From: Pedobacter sp. SL55
Lineage (GTDB): Bacteria > Bacteroidota > Bacteroidia > Sphingobacteriales > Sphingobacteriaceae
DNA: 64,000 nt
Assembly: GCF_026625705.1 (NCBI RefSeq)
Contig: NZ_CP113059.1
Location: 2,418,001-2,482,000, forward strand
Direction of reading: 5' to 3'
A model generated the notes under the pieces. That model had not been told where the DNA came from. It saw only the letters and a list, made by a program, of their open reading frames with translations, and did not search any database. The position numbers were made by a program, and so were the translations under genes. Positions 51,254-60,183 of the stretch are shown here, one piece after another. Within the stretch, counting starts at the first letter, position 1, and every line of letters starts with the position of its first letter.

Positions 51254-52579
51254 CTATTTTGAGTAGGTAAAACCTAGTTTTGTTAATCCTTGTTGTATTT
51301 CTGGTGCGCTCATGAAAAGGTTCCAAAGCAGTCCAGTGCGTCCGTTTTCTATCATCACTACAATTGGTCCTTGATCAATGCCAATATAGCGTTTAGGATA
51401 CCAATTTTCAGTTTCACTATAAGCATCGTAAAATCCAAATTCGCCCCAAACCTTATCGTTCATGTTTTCATACAAGTTTCTGATCACTTGCATGCTTTCC
51501 TTTGGCGTATACGGATAAGATGAAAGTGCCGCTGTTGGACTAATTACCCCGAAATCTTCGTCCGGCATGTGCGCTTTGTAGCCTTTTACCGAGTAGCTCG
51601 CCGTCATTCCCCACGAGTTTTTGCCATAGCCTTTATAGCCTTTTGGGTTGGCAATGGCATAATCGTAATTAATTAAGGTTTGGTTTCTGTTTTCTTGCCA
51701 ATAATCGGCGTATTTGTCTTTTAAGCCTTTCGGGTTTAAGCCGAGGTAAGAATAGTGCGCCCAAAACAGTGGTCCAACACTTTCGCCCACTACATTGTGT
51801 TTTAGTTTAATAGGATGACCATATAAGTTAATATCTGTGTTGATTTTGCCACTTTTTGCCCAGCCTTGGTGGTAAACTTCGGCTGGCACGCCATGGGTAG
51901 GGGAGCAGGCCGCCATGATGTAGGTAATTAAGCATTCGTTGTAACCGGTAATGGCAAAGTTCATTTTCCAGCCAACAGTTGGCGACCAATGCCAGTACAA
52001 TACATTTTCGTTATTTTTCCTGTAAAAGTTCCAATCGATGCCTTTCCAAAGCTCATCTGCTTTTTGCGCTAGTGCTTTTTCTTCGGCATTGCCAGTGGTA
52101 TAGTACTGTCTTAGTGTTACCAAGGCTTGAGCTAGAAAGGAAGTCTCTACCAAATCTCCGGCATCATCGCCTTTGCTAAAGGGCTTTGCTTTGCCAGAAG
52201 GATACATCCAATGTGCCCAAACACCATGAAAGCGATCGGCCTTTGCCAAAAAATCTATTCCCTTTTTTAAATGCTGATAACCTTGTTCCCTAGTAATAAA
52301 TTTACGTTCTATAGCTACAATAGTTCCCATAATGCCAAAGCCGCTTGCTCCGGTAGCAATAATATCTTTATCGTTTTGCGGATAAACGTTATCGCTATGG
52401 TAACGCTCTCTTGATAAGCCCGATACTGGTTCTGCACCTTCGTAAAAGTATTTGTAGGTTTGACGTTGCACTTCGGTTAACAGCTCGTCATCGCTTAACT
52501 TTTTTATTTTGTCAGTAGTTTTATTGACAGAGCAGCTTCCTAATAGGGCAAGAAGAGGGATTAATAATTTAAGGTTCAT
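51254..52579 (-). CDS. PF10091 glucoamylase-like lipoprotein, GH144-type (copy a)
   Basis: This 441-residue predicted lipoprotein (lipobox LLGSC at about residue 16) has an (alpha/alpha)6-barrel of the PF10091 family. Motifs are DDELLTEVQRQTYKYF, GASGFGIMGTIVAIERKFIT, RFHGVWAHWMYPSG, DDAGDLVETSFLAQALVTLR, YWHWSPTVGWKMNF and YIGIDQGPIVVMIENGRTGL. Characterised family members (GH144) are beta-1,2-glucanases. It is homologous to the next gene upstream but lacks its Ig-like domain. Confidence 0.88.
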   Translation of the reverse strand: MNLKLLIPLLALLGSCSVNKTTDKIKKLSDDELLTEVQRQTYKYFYEGAEPVSGLSRERYHSDNVYPQNDKDIIATGASGFGIMGTIVAIERKFITREQGYQHLKKGIDFLAKADRFHGVWAHWMYPSGKAKPFSKGDDAGDLVETSFLAQALVTLRQYYTTGNAEEKALAQKADELWKGIDWNFYRKNNENVLYWHWSPTVGWKMNFAITGYNECLITYIMAACSPTHGVPAEVYHQGWAKSGKINTDINLYGHPIKLKHNVVGESVGPLFWAHYSYLGLNPKGLKDKYADYWQENRNQTLINYDYAIANPKGYKGYGKNSWGMTASYSVKGYKAHMPDEDFGVISPTAALSSYPYTPKESMQVIRNLYENMNDKVWGEFGFYDAYSETENWYPKRYIGIDQGPIVVMIENGRTGLLWNLFMSAPEIQQGLTKLGFTYSK

Positions 52580-52680
52580 TTGTGTATGTTTTATTTTCAG
52601 TTGTTAAATGGAGCCTCAAGATTATTAAAGTTTTTGGCTTTAATTGTATCATTTCGGGTTCATGTGTGTGTGGTGTTGTG

Positions 52681-54354
52681 TTATAGGTTAGGACTTGAGA
52701 AACCAAGTTTCGCCATTCCTGTTTTAATTTCTGGTGCGCTCATTAACAAATTCCAAAGTAATTTGCTTCTGTGGTTTTCTATCATGATGATGATTGGACC
52801 TTGGTCTATCGCTAAGTGCGAAGTAGCAAACCAAGGGTCGTTAAGATTAAATGCATCTACAAATCCATATTCTTTCCAAATTTTGTCTCCAAGTTTATAA
52901 TAAAAGAACTTTAAAGCTGCCATAGATTGTGTTGGCGTGTATGGAAACGAGGCCAAAGCTGCTGTTGGTGCAATTACGCCTCTATCGTTAGATGGCGAAC
53001 TGGCTGTGTAGCCACCAGGGATATCGCTTGCGGTTAAGCCCCAACAATCGGCACTGTAACCATTGTGTTTTGCGGGATTAGCCACGCAGTAATTGTAGTT
53101 AATCATGGCATGGGCTTTATTTTGAGTTTCGTAATTGGCGTAAGCATCAGTCAATCCATTTGGGTTGATGCCTAAGAACGAATAGTGTGACAGGAATAAA
53201 GGGCCGCCATTGGCACTGCCCAAAGGTAATTGCACACCATAATAAGTGTTTCCATTTCTCATGGCTCCGTTTCTTGCCCAACCTTCGTCGTAAACTAATT
53301 TTGGTATAGTGTAAGTAGGAGATGAAGCTGCCAGAACGTAGGTAATCAAGCATTCGTTCCAACCTTGTATTTTTAAGTTGATGTCCCAATTAAAATCTGG
53401 GCTCCAATGCCAAGTAAGTGAATTGGCTCCATTGCGGTACCAGCTCCATTCTACTTGATTATATAGTGTAGTGATGTCGTTTCTTAAATTAGTTTCTGCT
53501 GTAGTAGCACCATCAAAATATTGACGAGCAGTAAGCAAGCCGGCCATCAGTAGCGAAGTTTCTACCAAATCGCCGCCATTGTCTTTTGCGCTAAATGCAA
53601 TAGCTTTTCCAGTGTTGCCGTTAATCCAATGCGAGTATGCACCATGGAAACGGTCGGCAGTTTTTAGGAAGTTTACCATTTGTTGTACTCGGGCTAGTCC
53701 ATCAGCTCTGCTTATAAAATTGCGATGAATACCAGCTACGATTGCCATTGCGCCGAAGCCCGAACCGCCAGAAGTAACAGTGTTGCCCGAGGTATTTCTT
53801 TCTCTGGCCATGCCACTTGCAGGGTGGCCAAAGTCCCAAAAGTATTTAAAGGTTTGTTTTTGAACTAAGGTTAGGAGTTCTTCGTCGCTTATGCGGGGAA
53901 ATTTGTCGGTATCGTCTATGCCCGACATTAATGTGATAATTACGGGGTTAATCAATCTTCCACCTGAGGCAGATTTAAGTTGCTCGTTAACTGAAAGCGT
54001 GTAAGTAGTAAAAGAGGCAAGGTTATTTTGTGGACTTACGTTGATGATTTTATTACCATTTTCGTAAGTAGGGGTAGTTGTAATTGTTGCTCCGGTTTCG
54101 TCTTTTAACAAAATACCGCTGGTTATCGTTGCGGTATTTACAGGTTCAGTGAAAGTAAATTTGATAACTGGTTTACCGGTTAGGTTAGTGTATTTTAAGC
54201 TACCATTGTTGGTGCCATTAACTGTAAAGTATAATGAAGTGTCTGTACTTACTGGAGAATCGGTATTGTTTTTCTTACACGAGGTTAAAACTACGATTAG
54301 TGAAACAAATAATAGGCAAGTTTTTATTTTAAAAGAGCACAAAGGAAACTTCAT
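52681..54354 (-). CDS. PF10091 glucoamylase-like lipoprotein with Ig-like domain, GH144-type (copy b)
   Basis: This 557-residue predicted lipoprotein (lipobox VLTSC at about residue 26) has an N-terminal bacterial Ig-like domain (about residues 40-140, GSLKYTNLTGKPVIKFTFTE). The PF10091 barrel follows: DEELLTLVQKQTFKYFWDFG, GGSGFGAMAIVAGIHRNFIS, GGDLVETSLLMAGLLTAR and LAIDQGPIIIMIENHRSKLL. It is probably surface-exposed and acts first on long beta-1,2-glucan, with copy a and GH3 finishing. It is preceded by a terminator-like hairpin. Confidence 0.88.
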   Translation of the reverse strand: MKFPLCSFKIKTCLLFVSLIVVLTSCKKNNTDSPVSTDTSLYFTVNGTNNGSLKYTNLTGKPVIKFTFTEPVNTATITSGILLKDETGATITTTPTYENGNKIINVSPQNNLASFTTYTLSVNEQLKSASGGRLINPVIITLMSGIDDTDKFPRISDEELLTLVQKQTFKYFWDFGHPASGMARERNTSGNTVTSGGSGFGAMAIVAGIHRNFISRADGLARVQQMVNFLKTADRFHGAYSHWINGNTGKAIAFSAKDNGGDLVETSLLMAGLLTARQYFDGATTAETNLRNDITTLYNQVEWSWYRNGANSLTWHWSPDFNWDINLKIQGWNECLITYVLAASSPTYTIPKLVYDEGWARNGAMRNGNTYYGVQLPLGSANGGPLFLSHYSFLGINPNGLTDAYANYETQNKAHAMINYNYCVANPAKHNGYSADCWGLTASDIPGGYTASSPSNDRGVIAPTAALASFPYTPTQSMAALKFFYYKLGDKIWKEYGFVDAFNLNDPWFATSHLAIDQGPIIIMIENHRSKLLWNLLMSAPEIKTGMAKLGFSSPNL

Positions 54355-54378
54355 TACTTATGGTTTTGAAGGTGAGAA

Positions 54379-54405
54379 AAAGGCACAGTCTATGGCTGTG
54401 CCTTT
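54379..54405 (-). terminator. Internal terminator of the polysaccharide locus
   Basis: Perfect 10-bp arms (54379-54388 with 54396-54405) are followed on the minus strand by UUUUUCUC. The hairpin lies between the LamG gene and the first glycoside hydrolase gene. It should make binding and uptake proteins more abundant than enzymes, or separate their control. Confidence 0.75.
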
Positions 54406-54422
54406 AATATTTGTCGTAAGAA

Positions 54423-55301
54423 TTACTTGCCAGCTTTACCTAAGTTGTAAAGGGCTTTGATACTCGCATCTTGAAGAACTGTATTGTAAATTCTCAGTTC
54501 GTCTATACTTCCAGTCATAGCAACAAAATCAGCCGCAGAACCAGCAATTTCTTTACCTGGGATGTTGTTGTAATGAGCACCTATTATGAGTTCTCCAGGT
54601 TCGTAAGCCTTGAAAACATTATTTCCAGTACCACGGCTATTGTAAGAACCAATATCTCTGCCGTCGGCCCATATTTTAAAAATACCAGTGGTACCGTTAT
54701 ATGTTAATACAAGATGTGTCCATACACTAGCTCCAAATGCAGGAGATAAGTTTTGGTTCAAGTTGTCTTGGCTACCACCACCTAAGGTTGTAAATCTTGG
54801 GCCAATACCCAACATAGTTGTTGAACTTGAGTTTGTATTCAATCTATAATCTAAGCTTCCTAAAAACGTTGAGGGACGAGCAATTGTCATCAACATGGTT
54901 TTTTTAGAACCATTATTAGCAATTTGAACCCAAGAACTAATGGTAAAACTTTTTAGTGCGTCTGTTTTCAGTGCATCAAACTGTTTAGCATAGTACAAAT
55001 AGCCAGCGGCAAATTTTATGGCCTTGCCTTTTACTCCTGTAATATAGGTAGCATTAGCAGCTGTTGTAGGTGCCGAATTTGATTTTAGTTCGTTATTGGT
55101 ATCGTCAAAAGACCAATAGGCCACCAAATTGCTAGAATAAACCTCATCTGCATTAGCATAGCCGTCAATTTTTCCAGCATACCCAGCAGCATCTACATCT
55201 GGTAGGTTGTTTGGATTGCCGTCTTTTTTACACGCACTAACTATTAAACTTGATGCAAGCAGAATAGCTAGTTTATTTTTATTTAATTTAATAAATTTCA
55301 T
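54423..55301 (-). CDS. LamG/concanavalin-fold surface lipoprotein
   Basis: This 292-residue predicted lipoprotein (lipobox IVSAC at about residue 24) has a concanavalin-like LamG domain: LVAYWSFDDTNNELKSNSAP, FTISSWVQIANNGSK, WTHLVLTYNGTTGIFKIWAD and MTGSIDELRIYNTVLQD. It lies 11 bp after susD, the place where SusE/SGBP-type glycan-binding proteins are encoded, so a glycan-binding role is inferred. No catalytic residues were recognised. Confidence 0.85.
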   Translation of the reverse strand: MKFIKLNKNKLAILLASSLIVSACKKDGNPNNLPDVDAAGYAGKIDGYANADEVYSSNLVAYWSFDDTNNELKSNSAPTTAANATYITGVKGKAIKFAAGYLYYAKQFDALKTDALKSFTISSWVQIANNGSKKTMLMTIARPSTFLGSLDYRLNTNSSSTTMLGIGPRFTTLGGGSQDNLNQNLSPAFGASVWTHLVLTYNGTTGIFKIWADGRDIGSYNSRGTGNNVFKAYEPGELIIGAHYNNIPGKEIAGSAADFVAMTGSIDELRIYNTVLQDASIKALYNLGKAGK

Positions 55302-55312
55302 ATCAAAAATTA

Positions 55313-56875
55313 TTAATTATATCCAAAATTTTGGGTTAATACACCTTTACTCAAATCTATCTGTGCTTGAGGAATAGGTAAATATTTATCTCTATCGTAA
55401 TTAAAAGCTGTTTTTCCAGCGGCTGTCATTGCGGCACCAGCTACGGTAGATCCCCATCTAATCAAATCGAAGAAGCGATCGTATTCCATAGCTAACTCAA
55501 TACGTCTTTCGTGTTGTATCGCATTTCTCAACAAAGTTTGATCTGTAACGGTAACGTTAGGTAGCGTACCTGTTGGTGCTCCACGTCTAGCTCTTTCTCT
55601 TACACTGTTTAATGCTGCTAATGCTGCTGTTGTATTTGCTGCACCACCAACTTCGTTGGCCGCTTCTGCATACATTAATACCACATCTGCGTAACGAAGG
55701 ATACGAACGTTCATCCAATAACCGAAATTGTGTCCAACAGAGGCTCTAATTGCAGGGTTAGTATAAGCTTTGTTGTTATATCTTGGATTTGGTAAGCCTA
55801 CAGGAAGTGTTTCTCCATATATGGTTTGACGAATATCTCCTGCTGTACTGGTGTACAAAATGGTTCTGGCTTTACGAGGGTCGTTTGGCTCGTAGGCAGC
55901 TTCTAACATCGTACTTGGGGTATTCCATCCCCAGCCTAAGTTCCAAATTCCACTACCTCTAATTCCTTGGTGACTAGTAGTCTGTATTCCGTTTGCAGTT
56001 TGCACCTGCGCACTCGCAGTGGCTTGAACTTCAAAAACCGACTCTTTACTATTTTCGCCAGTTTCTCTGAAAACCACATCATAAGAAACAGATAGGTCGT
56101 ATTGGCCTGATGTCATTACCATATTAGCGGCAGCCATTGCTGGAGCCCATTTTTGCTGGGTAAGGTAGACCTTTGCTAAGATGCCATTTGCAGCACCTTT
56201 GGTTAAACGTCCAACAAATTTAGATGGCCATGAAACGGGTAAGTTAGCTGCAGCAAATTGCAAGTCTGCTTCGATAAACGTGTAAACCTGAGCAGGCGTG
56301 CTTTGTGGTGTATTGGTACTAGCAGGGCCGCCTGTAAATTTTTCAACAATAGGCACACGTCCAAAAAATCTCACTAGCATAAAATAAGCATAGCCTCTCA
56401 TAAATCTTGCTTCTGCTTGTGCTTGTATTTTTGCAGCATCGGTGGCAATTATTTCTTTGTTATTTTCTACCTGATCCAAAATTAAGTTAGCTTTTGAAAT
56501 TAAGCTAAAATAACCCGTCCATAAGGCATTTGCCCTACCGTTAGTTGGTACGATTGTAAAGTTGTCCATGCCAATCACATCAGCTCCACCATCAGTAGGG
56601 GTACTGCCTTTGTCAGCATCATCACTTCTAATACTGGTGGCTACTAAAAATCCATCAACATGAACATTATAGCTTCTTAGCTCATTATAGGCACTAAAAA
56701 TATACTGGTCGTAAGGGTTGTCGCCAACTCCAGTAGAGAAAGGATAGGTCTCTGTAGAATATGTTCCTTGTTTTTGCGTATCTAGGAATTTTTTACAACC
56801 CGAGCCTATAATGGCTAGTGTAAATGCTCCCACTACGAGTGAGAAATTTCTAGTTTTTTTAACAAATATTTTCAT
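55313..56875 (-). CDS. SusD/RagB-family glycan-binding lipoprotein
   Basis: This 520-residue lipoprotein has a lipobox (IGSGC) followed by KKFLDTQKQGTYS. The RagB/SusD region (ARFMRGYAYFMLVRFFGRVP) and C-terminal RILRYADVVLMYAEAANEVG and HERRIELAMEYDRFFDLIRW are hallmarks. It forms the lid of the SusC transporter and is encoded 25 bp after it. Confidence 0.96.
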   Translation of the reverse strand: MKIFVKKTRNFSLVVGAFTLAIIGSGCKKFLDTQKQGTYSTETYPFSTGVGDNPYDQYIFSAYNELRSYNVHVDGFLVATSIRSDDADKGSTPTDGGADVIGMDNFTIVPTNGRANALWTGYFSLISKANLILDQVENNKEIIATDAAKIQAQAEARFMRGYAYFMLVRFFGRVPIVEKFTGGPASTNTPQSTPAQVYTFIEADLQFAAANLPVSWPSKFVGRLTKGAANGILAKVYLTQQKWAPAMAAANMVMTSGQYDLSVSYDVVFRETGENSKESVFEVQATASAQVQTANGIQTTSHQGIRGSGIWNLGWGWNTPSTMLEAAYEPNDPRKARTILYTSTAGDIRQTIYGETLPVGLPNPRYNNKAYTNPAIRASVGHNFGYWMNVRILRYADVVLMYAEAANEVGGAANTTAALAALNSVRERARRGAPTGTLPNVTVTDQTLLRNAIQHERRIELAMEYDRFFDLIRWGSTVAGAAMTAAGKTAFNYDRDKYLPIPQAQIDLSKGVLTQNFGYN

Positions 56876-56900
56876 TCTAATTATAATTATAAAGGTTTAA

Positions 56901-59900
56901 TTAAAAAGTAACATTTAAGCCAAAAGTGTAAACTGCGGTAATTGGGTAAAGCCCGTTATCTGCACCAGAAGTAGTCGGGTTGCCAAGAATAGCTTCGGGA
57001 GAATAACCTGTTGTTTTGCTCCAAGTTTTTAAATTTTGGCCACTCATGAACAATCTTAATTTAGACACTCCAATTTTACTCAAAAGTTCTCGGTTAAACG
57101 TGTAGCCTAATTGTACGTTTCTCAAACGGAAATAATCACCTGGTTCAACGTAGTAGTCACTAAATAAAAAGTTGTTAGCCCTAGTATTGTCTAAAATAGG
57201 CTCAATATTGGTTGAACCTGGAGCTGTCCATGCATTCAATCTGTTTGCTTCGTAGTTTAAGGTTGCAAAAACCTGTGTTCTACGTTGTGTGTAGATTTTA
57301 TGCCCAGCAAACCCTTGTCCATCAATTGTAGCATCGAAACCTTTATAATTAAGTGTAATGCTTAAACCGTAAGCATAAGGAGGGAAAGGAGAACCTAAGT
57401 AAGTTCTGTCATCGGTGTTGATTACACCGTCGCCATTGATGTCTGCATAAGCGATATCACCAATTTGTGAACCTGCCATCACTGGCATTTTTTCCATGTC
57501 TGCTGCCGATTGATAAATTCCAACTTGTTTGTAACCTCTAAAGTATCCAATAGATTTCCCCGTTTCAGTTACGTTTATTCCGTTGGTAATTTGGAAATTG
57601 ACTGTATTTCCTATCGCAACTACTTTATTTGCAGTATAACTGAAGTTTGGATTAATACTATAGCTGAAATCTTTTCCTATTTGATCATTCCAGCCTAGTG
57701 CTATTTCCACACCTTTATTGGTAACGGTACCTAAGTTATCATAGAATGTATAGGAGCCAGTTTCACCCAACTGTGTGTATGTAGTAAGCAAATCTTTCGT
57801 TTTTTTATCGAAATAGGTTACTTCTGCACTCAACTTGTTGTTTAAAGCTTTTAAATCCAAGCCTAAATCCAAGCCTTGTATGGTTTCGTAGCGTAAATTC
57901 GGATTAACGCGATATGCTCTATCTAAAGCAGTGTAAATTTGATCGCCAAAAACTGCATTACTTGAAGTGGTCAGACCAACTTCGAAGAGATTGTTAGGAA
58001 TGTTTCCACCGTTTCCAAGTGAACCATAAGCACCTCTGATTTTTAAGAAGTTAATTCCTTTAATGTTTTCTTTAAAGAAAGTTTCTTCACTAGCTACCCA
58101 ACCTAAACCAATACTTCCGAATGTTTTCCATCTATTTTGGTTAGCTAGCTTGGAGTTTCCATCTCTTCTGATCGTACCATTAAAAAGATATTTGTCCTTA
58201 TAAGAATAACTTGTTCTAAAAAACACACCAGCGTTAGATTCTTCCTCTCCATCGCCGCTGTTGGCTAGTGGATTATTCTGGTTAATTACGTTTAGATACC
58301 ATAAGTTTGGATTGTTTGGAACATTAATGGTGGTATCTCTACGGCTCCCACTAAGCCTAGTGAAAGACTCGTAAACCGAGTTGAAACCTCCAACCGCTGT
58401 AATTTTATGACCGCCAGCTAATTCCTTGTTATAAGTAATGGTATGATCTTGTTGGTATTTTCTATATTCGTCTGCACGTTGGTTAACACTAGTTCTTACC
58501 GAATTGTCTATAACTGTTTCCGTAGGTGCAGCTCCTTCGCCCAAATTAACAGTTCTGAACGGAAGAGGCGAGTAGCCTCTAGAGTTGTTGAAACCTAAAT
58601 CGGTATAAACGGTAGAATTAAGCGTAAAATCTTTCAGAAATCTAATTTCCGCAAATAAATTTCCGCTAACTCTATAACCTCTTTGTATCGAAGTATTTCT
58701 ATTTCGTTCCATAGCGTATACAGGGTTACCCACTTGTGCTCTTTGGAAAGATGGCATGGTGTTGTATAGGCCATTAGTTTGTACAGGAACAATAGGTGCT
58801 GCCCACAGAGCGTTGGTAATACCCGATGTATTAGGCTCATTTCTCCAGTGAAATCCAGTTAAGTTAGCACCAATTTTAATTTTATCGGTTACTCTGATCT
58901 CTTCATTTAAACGAGCAATAAACTTCTTATAATTGCTGTACTTCATTACTCCATCTTGATCATTGTAACCTAGGTTAATTAAAGTAGTGCTTTTCTCGCC
59001 AGTATTTGAAATACTTAAGCTATTAGTATTAATTACAGCACTTCTGAAGATTAAATCTTGCCAATCGGTATTTGCATTATAGTTAGTATAATCAAACGGT
59101 GCCGCATTAATATTAGCGAGCTGTGCTGAGTATAGTTTTTTGAAACCGTCAGCATCTACCATATCAATTCTATCATTAATCTGCTGTAAACCTACTGCAC
59201 TGGTTAGATTTACTGTGGTTTTTCCTTTAGCAGCTCTTTTGGTAGTTACTGCAATTACACCATTTGCACCTTTTAAACCATAAATAGCTACAGAAGAGGC
59301 ATCTTTTAAAACATCAATGCTCTCAATGTCATTAGGGTTTAAATAGTCGATGTTTTCTTGCATCTGGCCATCTACAATATAAAGAGGGTTTACAGCGCCG
59401 CCACCAGTACTATTGATACCTCTAATACGTACAGTAGGGGCAGCGCCAGGCGCTCCGTTGTTGGAAATAGTTAAGCCAGGTACTTTTCCTTGCAGGGCGT
59501 TGATAGGGTTAGTTGCTGTAAGCTTTTCAATTTCTTCGCCTTTAACACTGGCAATTGTACCTGTAACATCCCTTTTTCTTTGCGTACCATAACCCACAAC
59601 TACTACTTGTTGCAAATCATTAGTAGAGGCCAGTAAGGTTACATTAATTGTTGTTTTGTTGCTAATTGGTAGTTCTTGGTTGTTGAAACCAATGAAAGAA
59701 AATACCAAAGTACCATTACCTGGCGCACTGATGCTGTAATTTCCACTTGCGTCTGTTTGTACGCCATTTGATGTGCCTTTAATTAATACACTTACGCCAG
59801 GGATGGGTAAGTTCTGATCATCTTTTACCGTACCCTTAACTGTAACGTTTTGGGCAAAGGCAACGTCTGATAGTAAAAGCAAACAAAAACAGGCTAAAAC

Positions 59901-59927
59901 AGAAAGTTCTGTAAAGATTTTTTTCAT
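56901..59927 (-). CDS. SusC/RagA-family TonB-dependent glycan transporter
   Basis: This 1008-residue outer-membrane transporter has a signal peptide (SVLACFCLLLLSDVAFAQ). A CarboxypepD_reg-like domain (TVKGTVKDDQNLPIPGVSVL), the plug with VVVGYGTQRKRDVTGTIAS and LQGKVPGLTISNNGAPGAAP, and a 22-strand barrel follow. No STN domain is present, so it is controlled by the SusR-like sensor rather than an anti-sigma factor. Start 59927 places the signal peptide first; the extension to 59990 overlaps the promoter. Confidence 0.96.
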   Translation of the reverse strand: MKKIFTELSVLACFCLLLLSDVAFAQNVTVKGTVKDDQNLPIPGVSVLIKGTSNGVQTDASGNYSISAPGNGTLVFSFIGFNNQELPISNKTTINVTLLASTNDLQQVVVVGYGTQRKRDVTGTIASVKGEEIEKLTATNPINALQGKVPGLTISNNGAPGAAPTVRIRGINSTGGGAVNPLYIVDGQMQENIDYLNPNDIESIDVLKDASSVAIYGLKGANGVIAVTTKRAAKGKTTVNLTSAVGLQQINDRIDMVDADGFKKLYSAQLANINAAPFDYTNYNANTDWQDLIFRSAVINTNSLSISNTGEKSTTLINLGYNDQDGVMKYSNYKKFIARLNEEIRVTDKIKIGANLTGFHWRNEPNTSGITNALWAAPIVPVQTNGLYNTMPSFQRAQVGNPVYAMERNRNTSIQRGYRVSGNLFAEIRFLKDFTLNSTVYTDLGFNNSRGYSPLPFRTVNLGEGAAPTETVIDNSVRTSVNQRADEYRKYQQDHTITYNKELAGGHKITAVGGFNSVYESFTRLSGSRRDTTINVPNNPNLWYLNVINQNNPLANSGDGEEESNAGVFFRTSYSYKDKYLFNGTIRRDGNSKLANQNRWKTFGSIGLGWVASEETFFKENIKGINFLKIRGAYGSLGNGGNIPNNLFEVGLTTSSNAVFGDQIYTALDRAYRVNPNLRYETIQGLDLGLDLKALNNKLSAEVTYFDKKTKDLLTTYTQLGETGSYTFYDNLGTVTNKGVEIALGWNDQIGKDFSYSINPNFSYTANKVVAIGNTVNFQITNGINVTETGKSIGYFRGYKQVGIYQSAADMEKMPVMAGSQIGDIAYADINGDGVINTDDRTYLGSPFPPYAYGLSITLNYKGFDATIDGQGFAGHKIYTQRRTQVFATLNYEANRLNAWTAPGSTNIEPILDNTRANNFLFSDYYVEPGDYFRLRNVQLGYTFNRELLSKIGVSKLRLFMSGQNLKTWSKTTGYSPEAILGNPTTSGADNGLYPITAVYTFGLNVTF

Positions 59928-59987
59928 ACCGTTTTTTAATATTTGATTATTTGAATACACGAATGTTGAACTTTTGGATGATAACAG

Positions 59988-60019
59988 CAAGTATATTTAC
60001 CTGCACATTACTACATCAA
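59988..60019 (-). promoter_or_regulatory. Candidate promoter of susC
   Basis: On the minus strand, TTG (60019-60017), a 21-bp spacer and TATACTTG (59995-59988, 7 of 8 to TAnnTTTG) are found. This gives a leader of about 55 nt before the susC ATG. Confidence 0.45.
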
Positions 60020-60183
60020 GTGTAATTTTAGGTATATCTCAATGCTTGGCTTAATGGTGCTTTATGCTGTTAAAACGCCTGTTTTTGTGCTTTCAAATAA
60101 GAAAGTGATACTACTACAAAAACGGTCTATTCGTTTTGGTTGTATTGTAACTGAAATGTGATGTGAGAGGTAATGATGTAGTA

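Noticed and set aside
53147..53389. 80-residue ORF on the same strand inside the PF10091 copy b gene
   Set aside because: An out-of-frame shadow; the real frame carries the family motifs.
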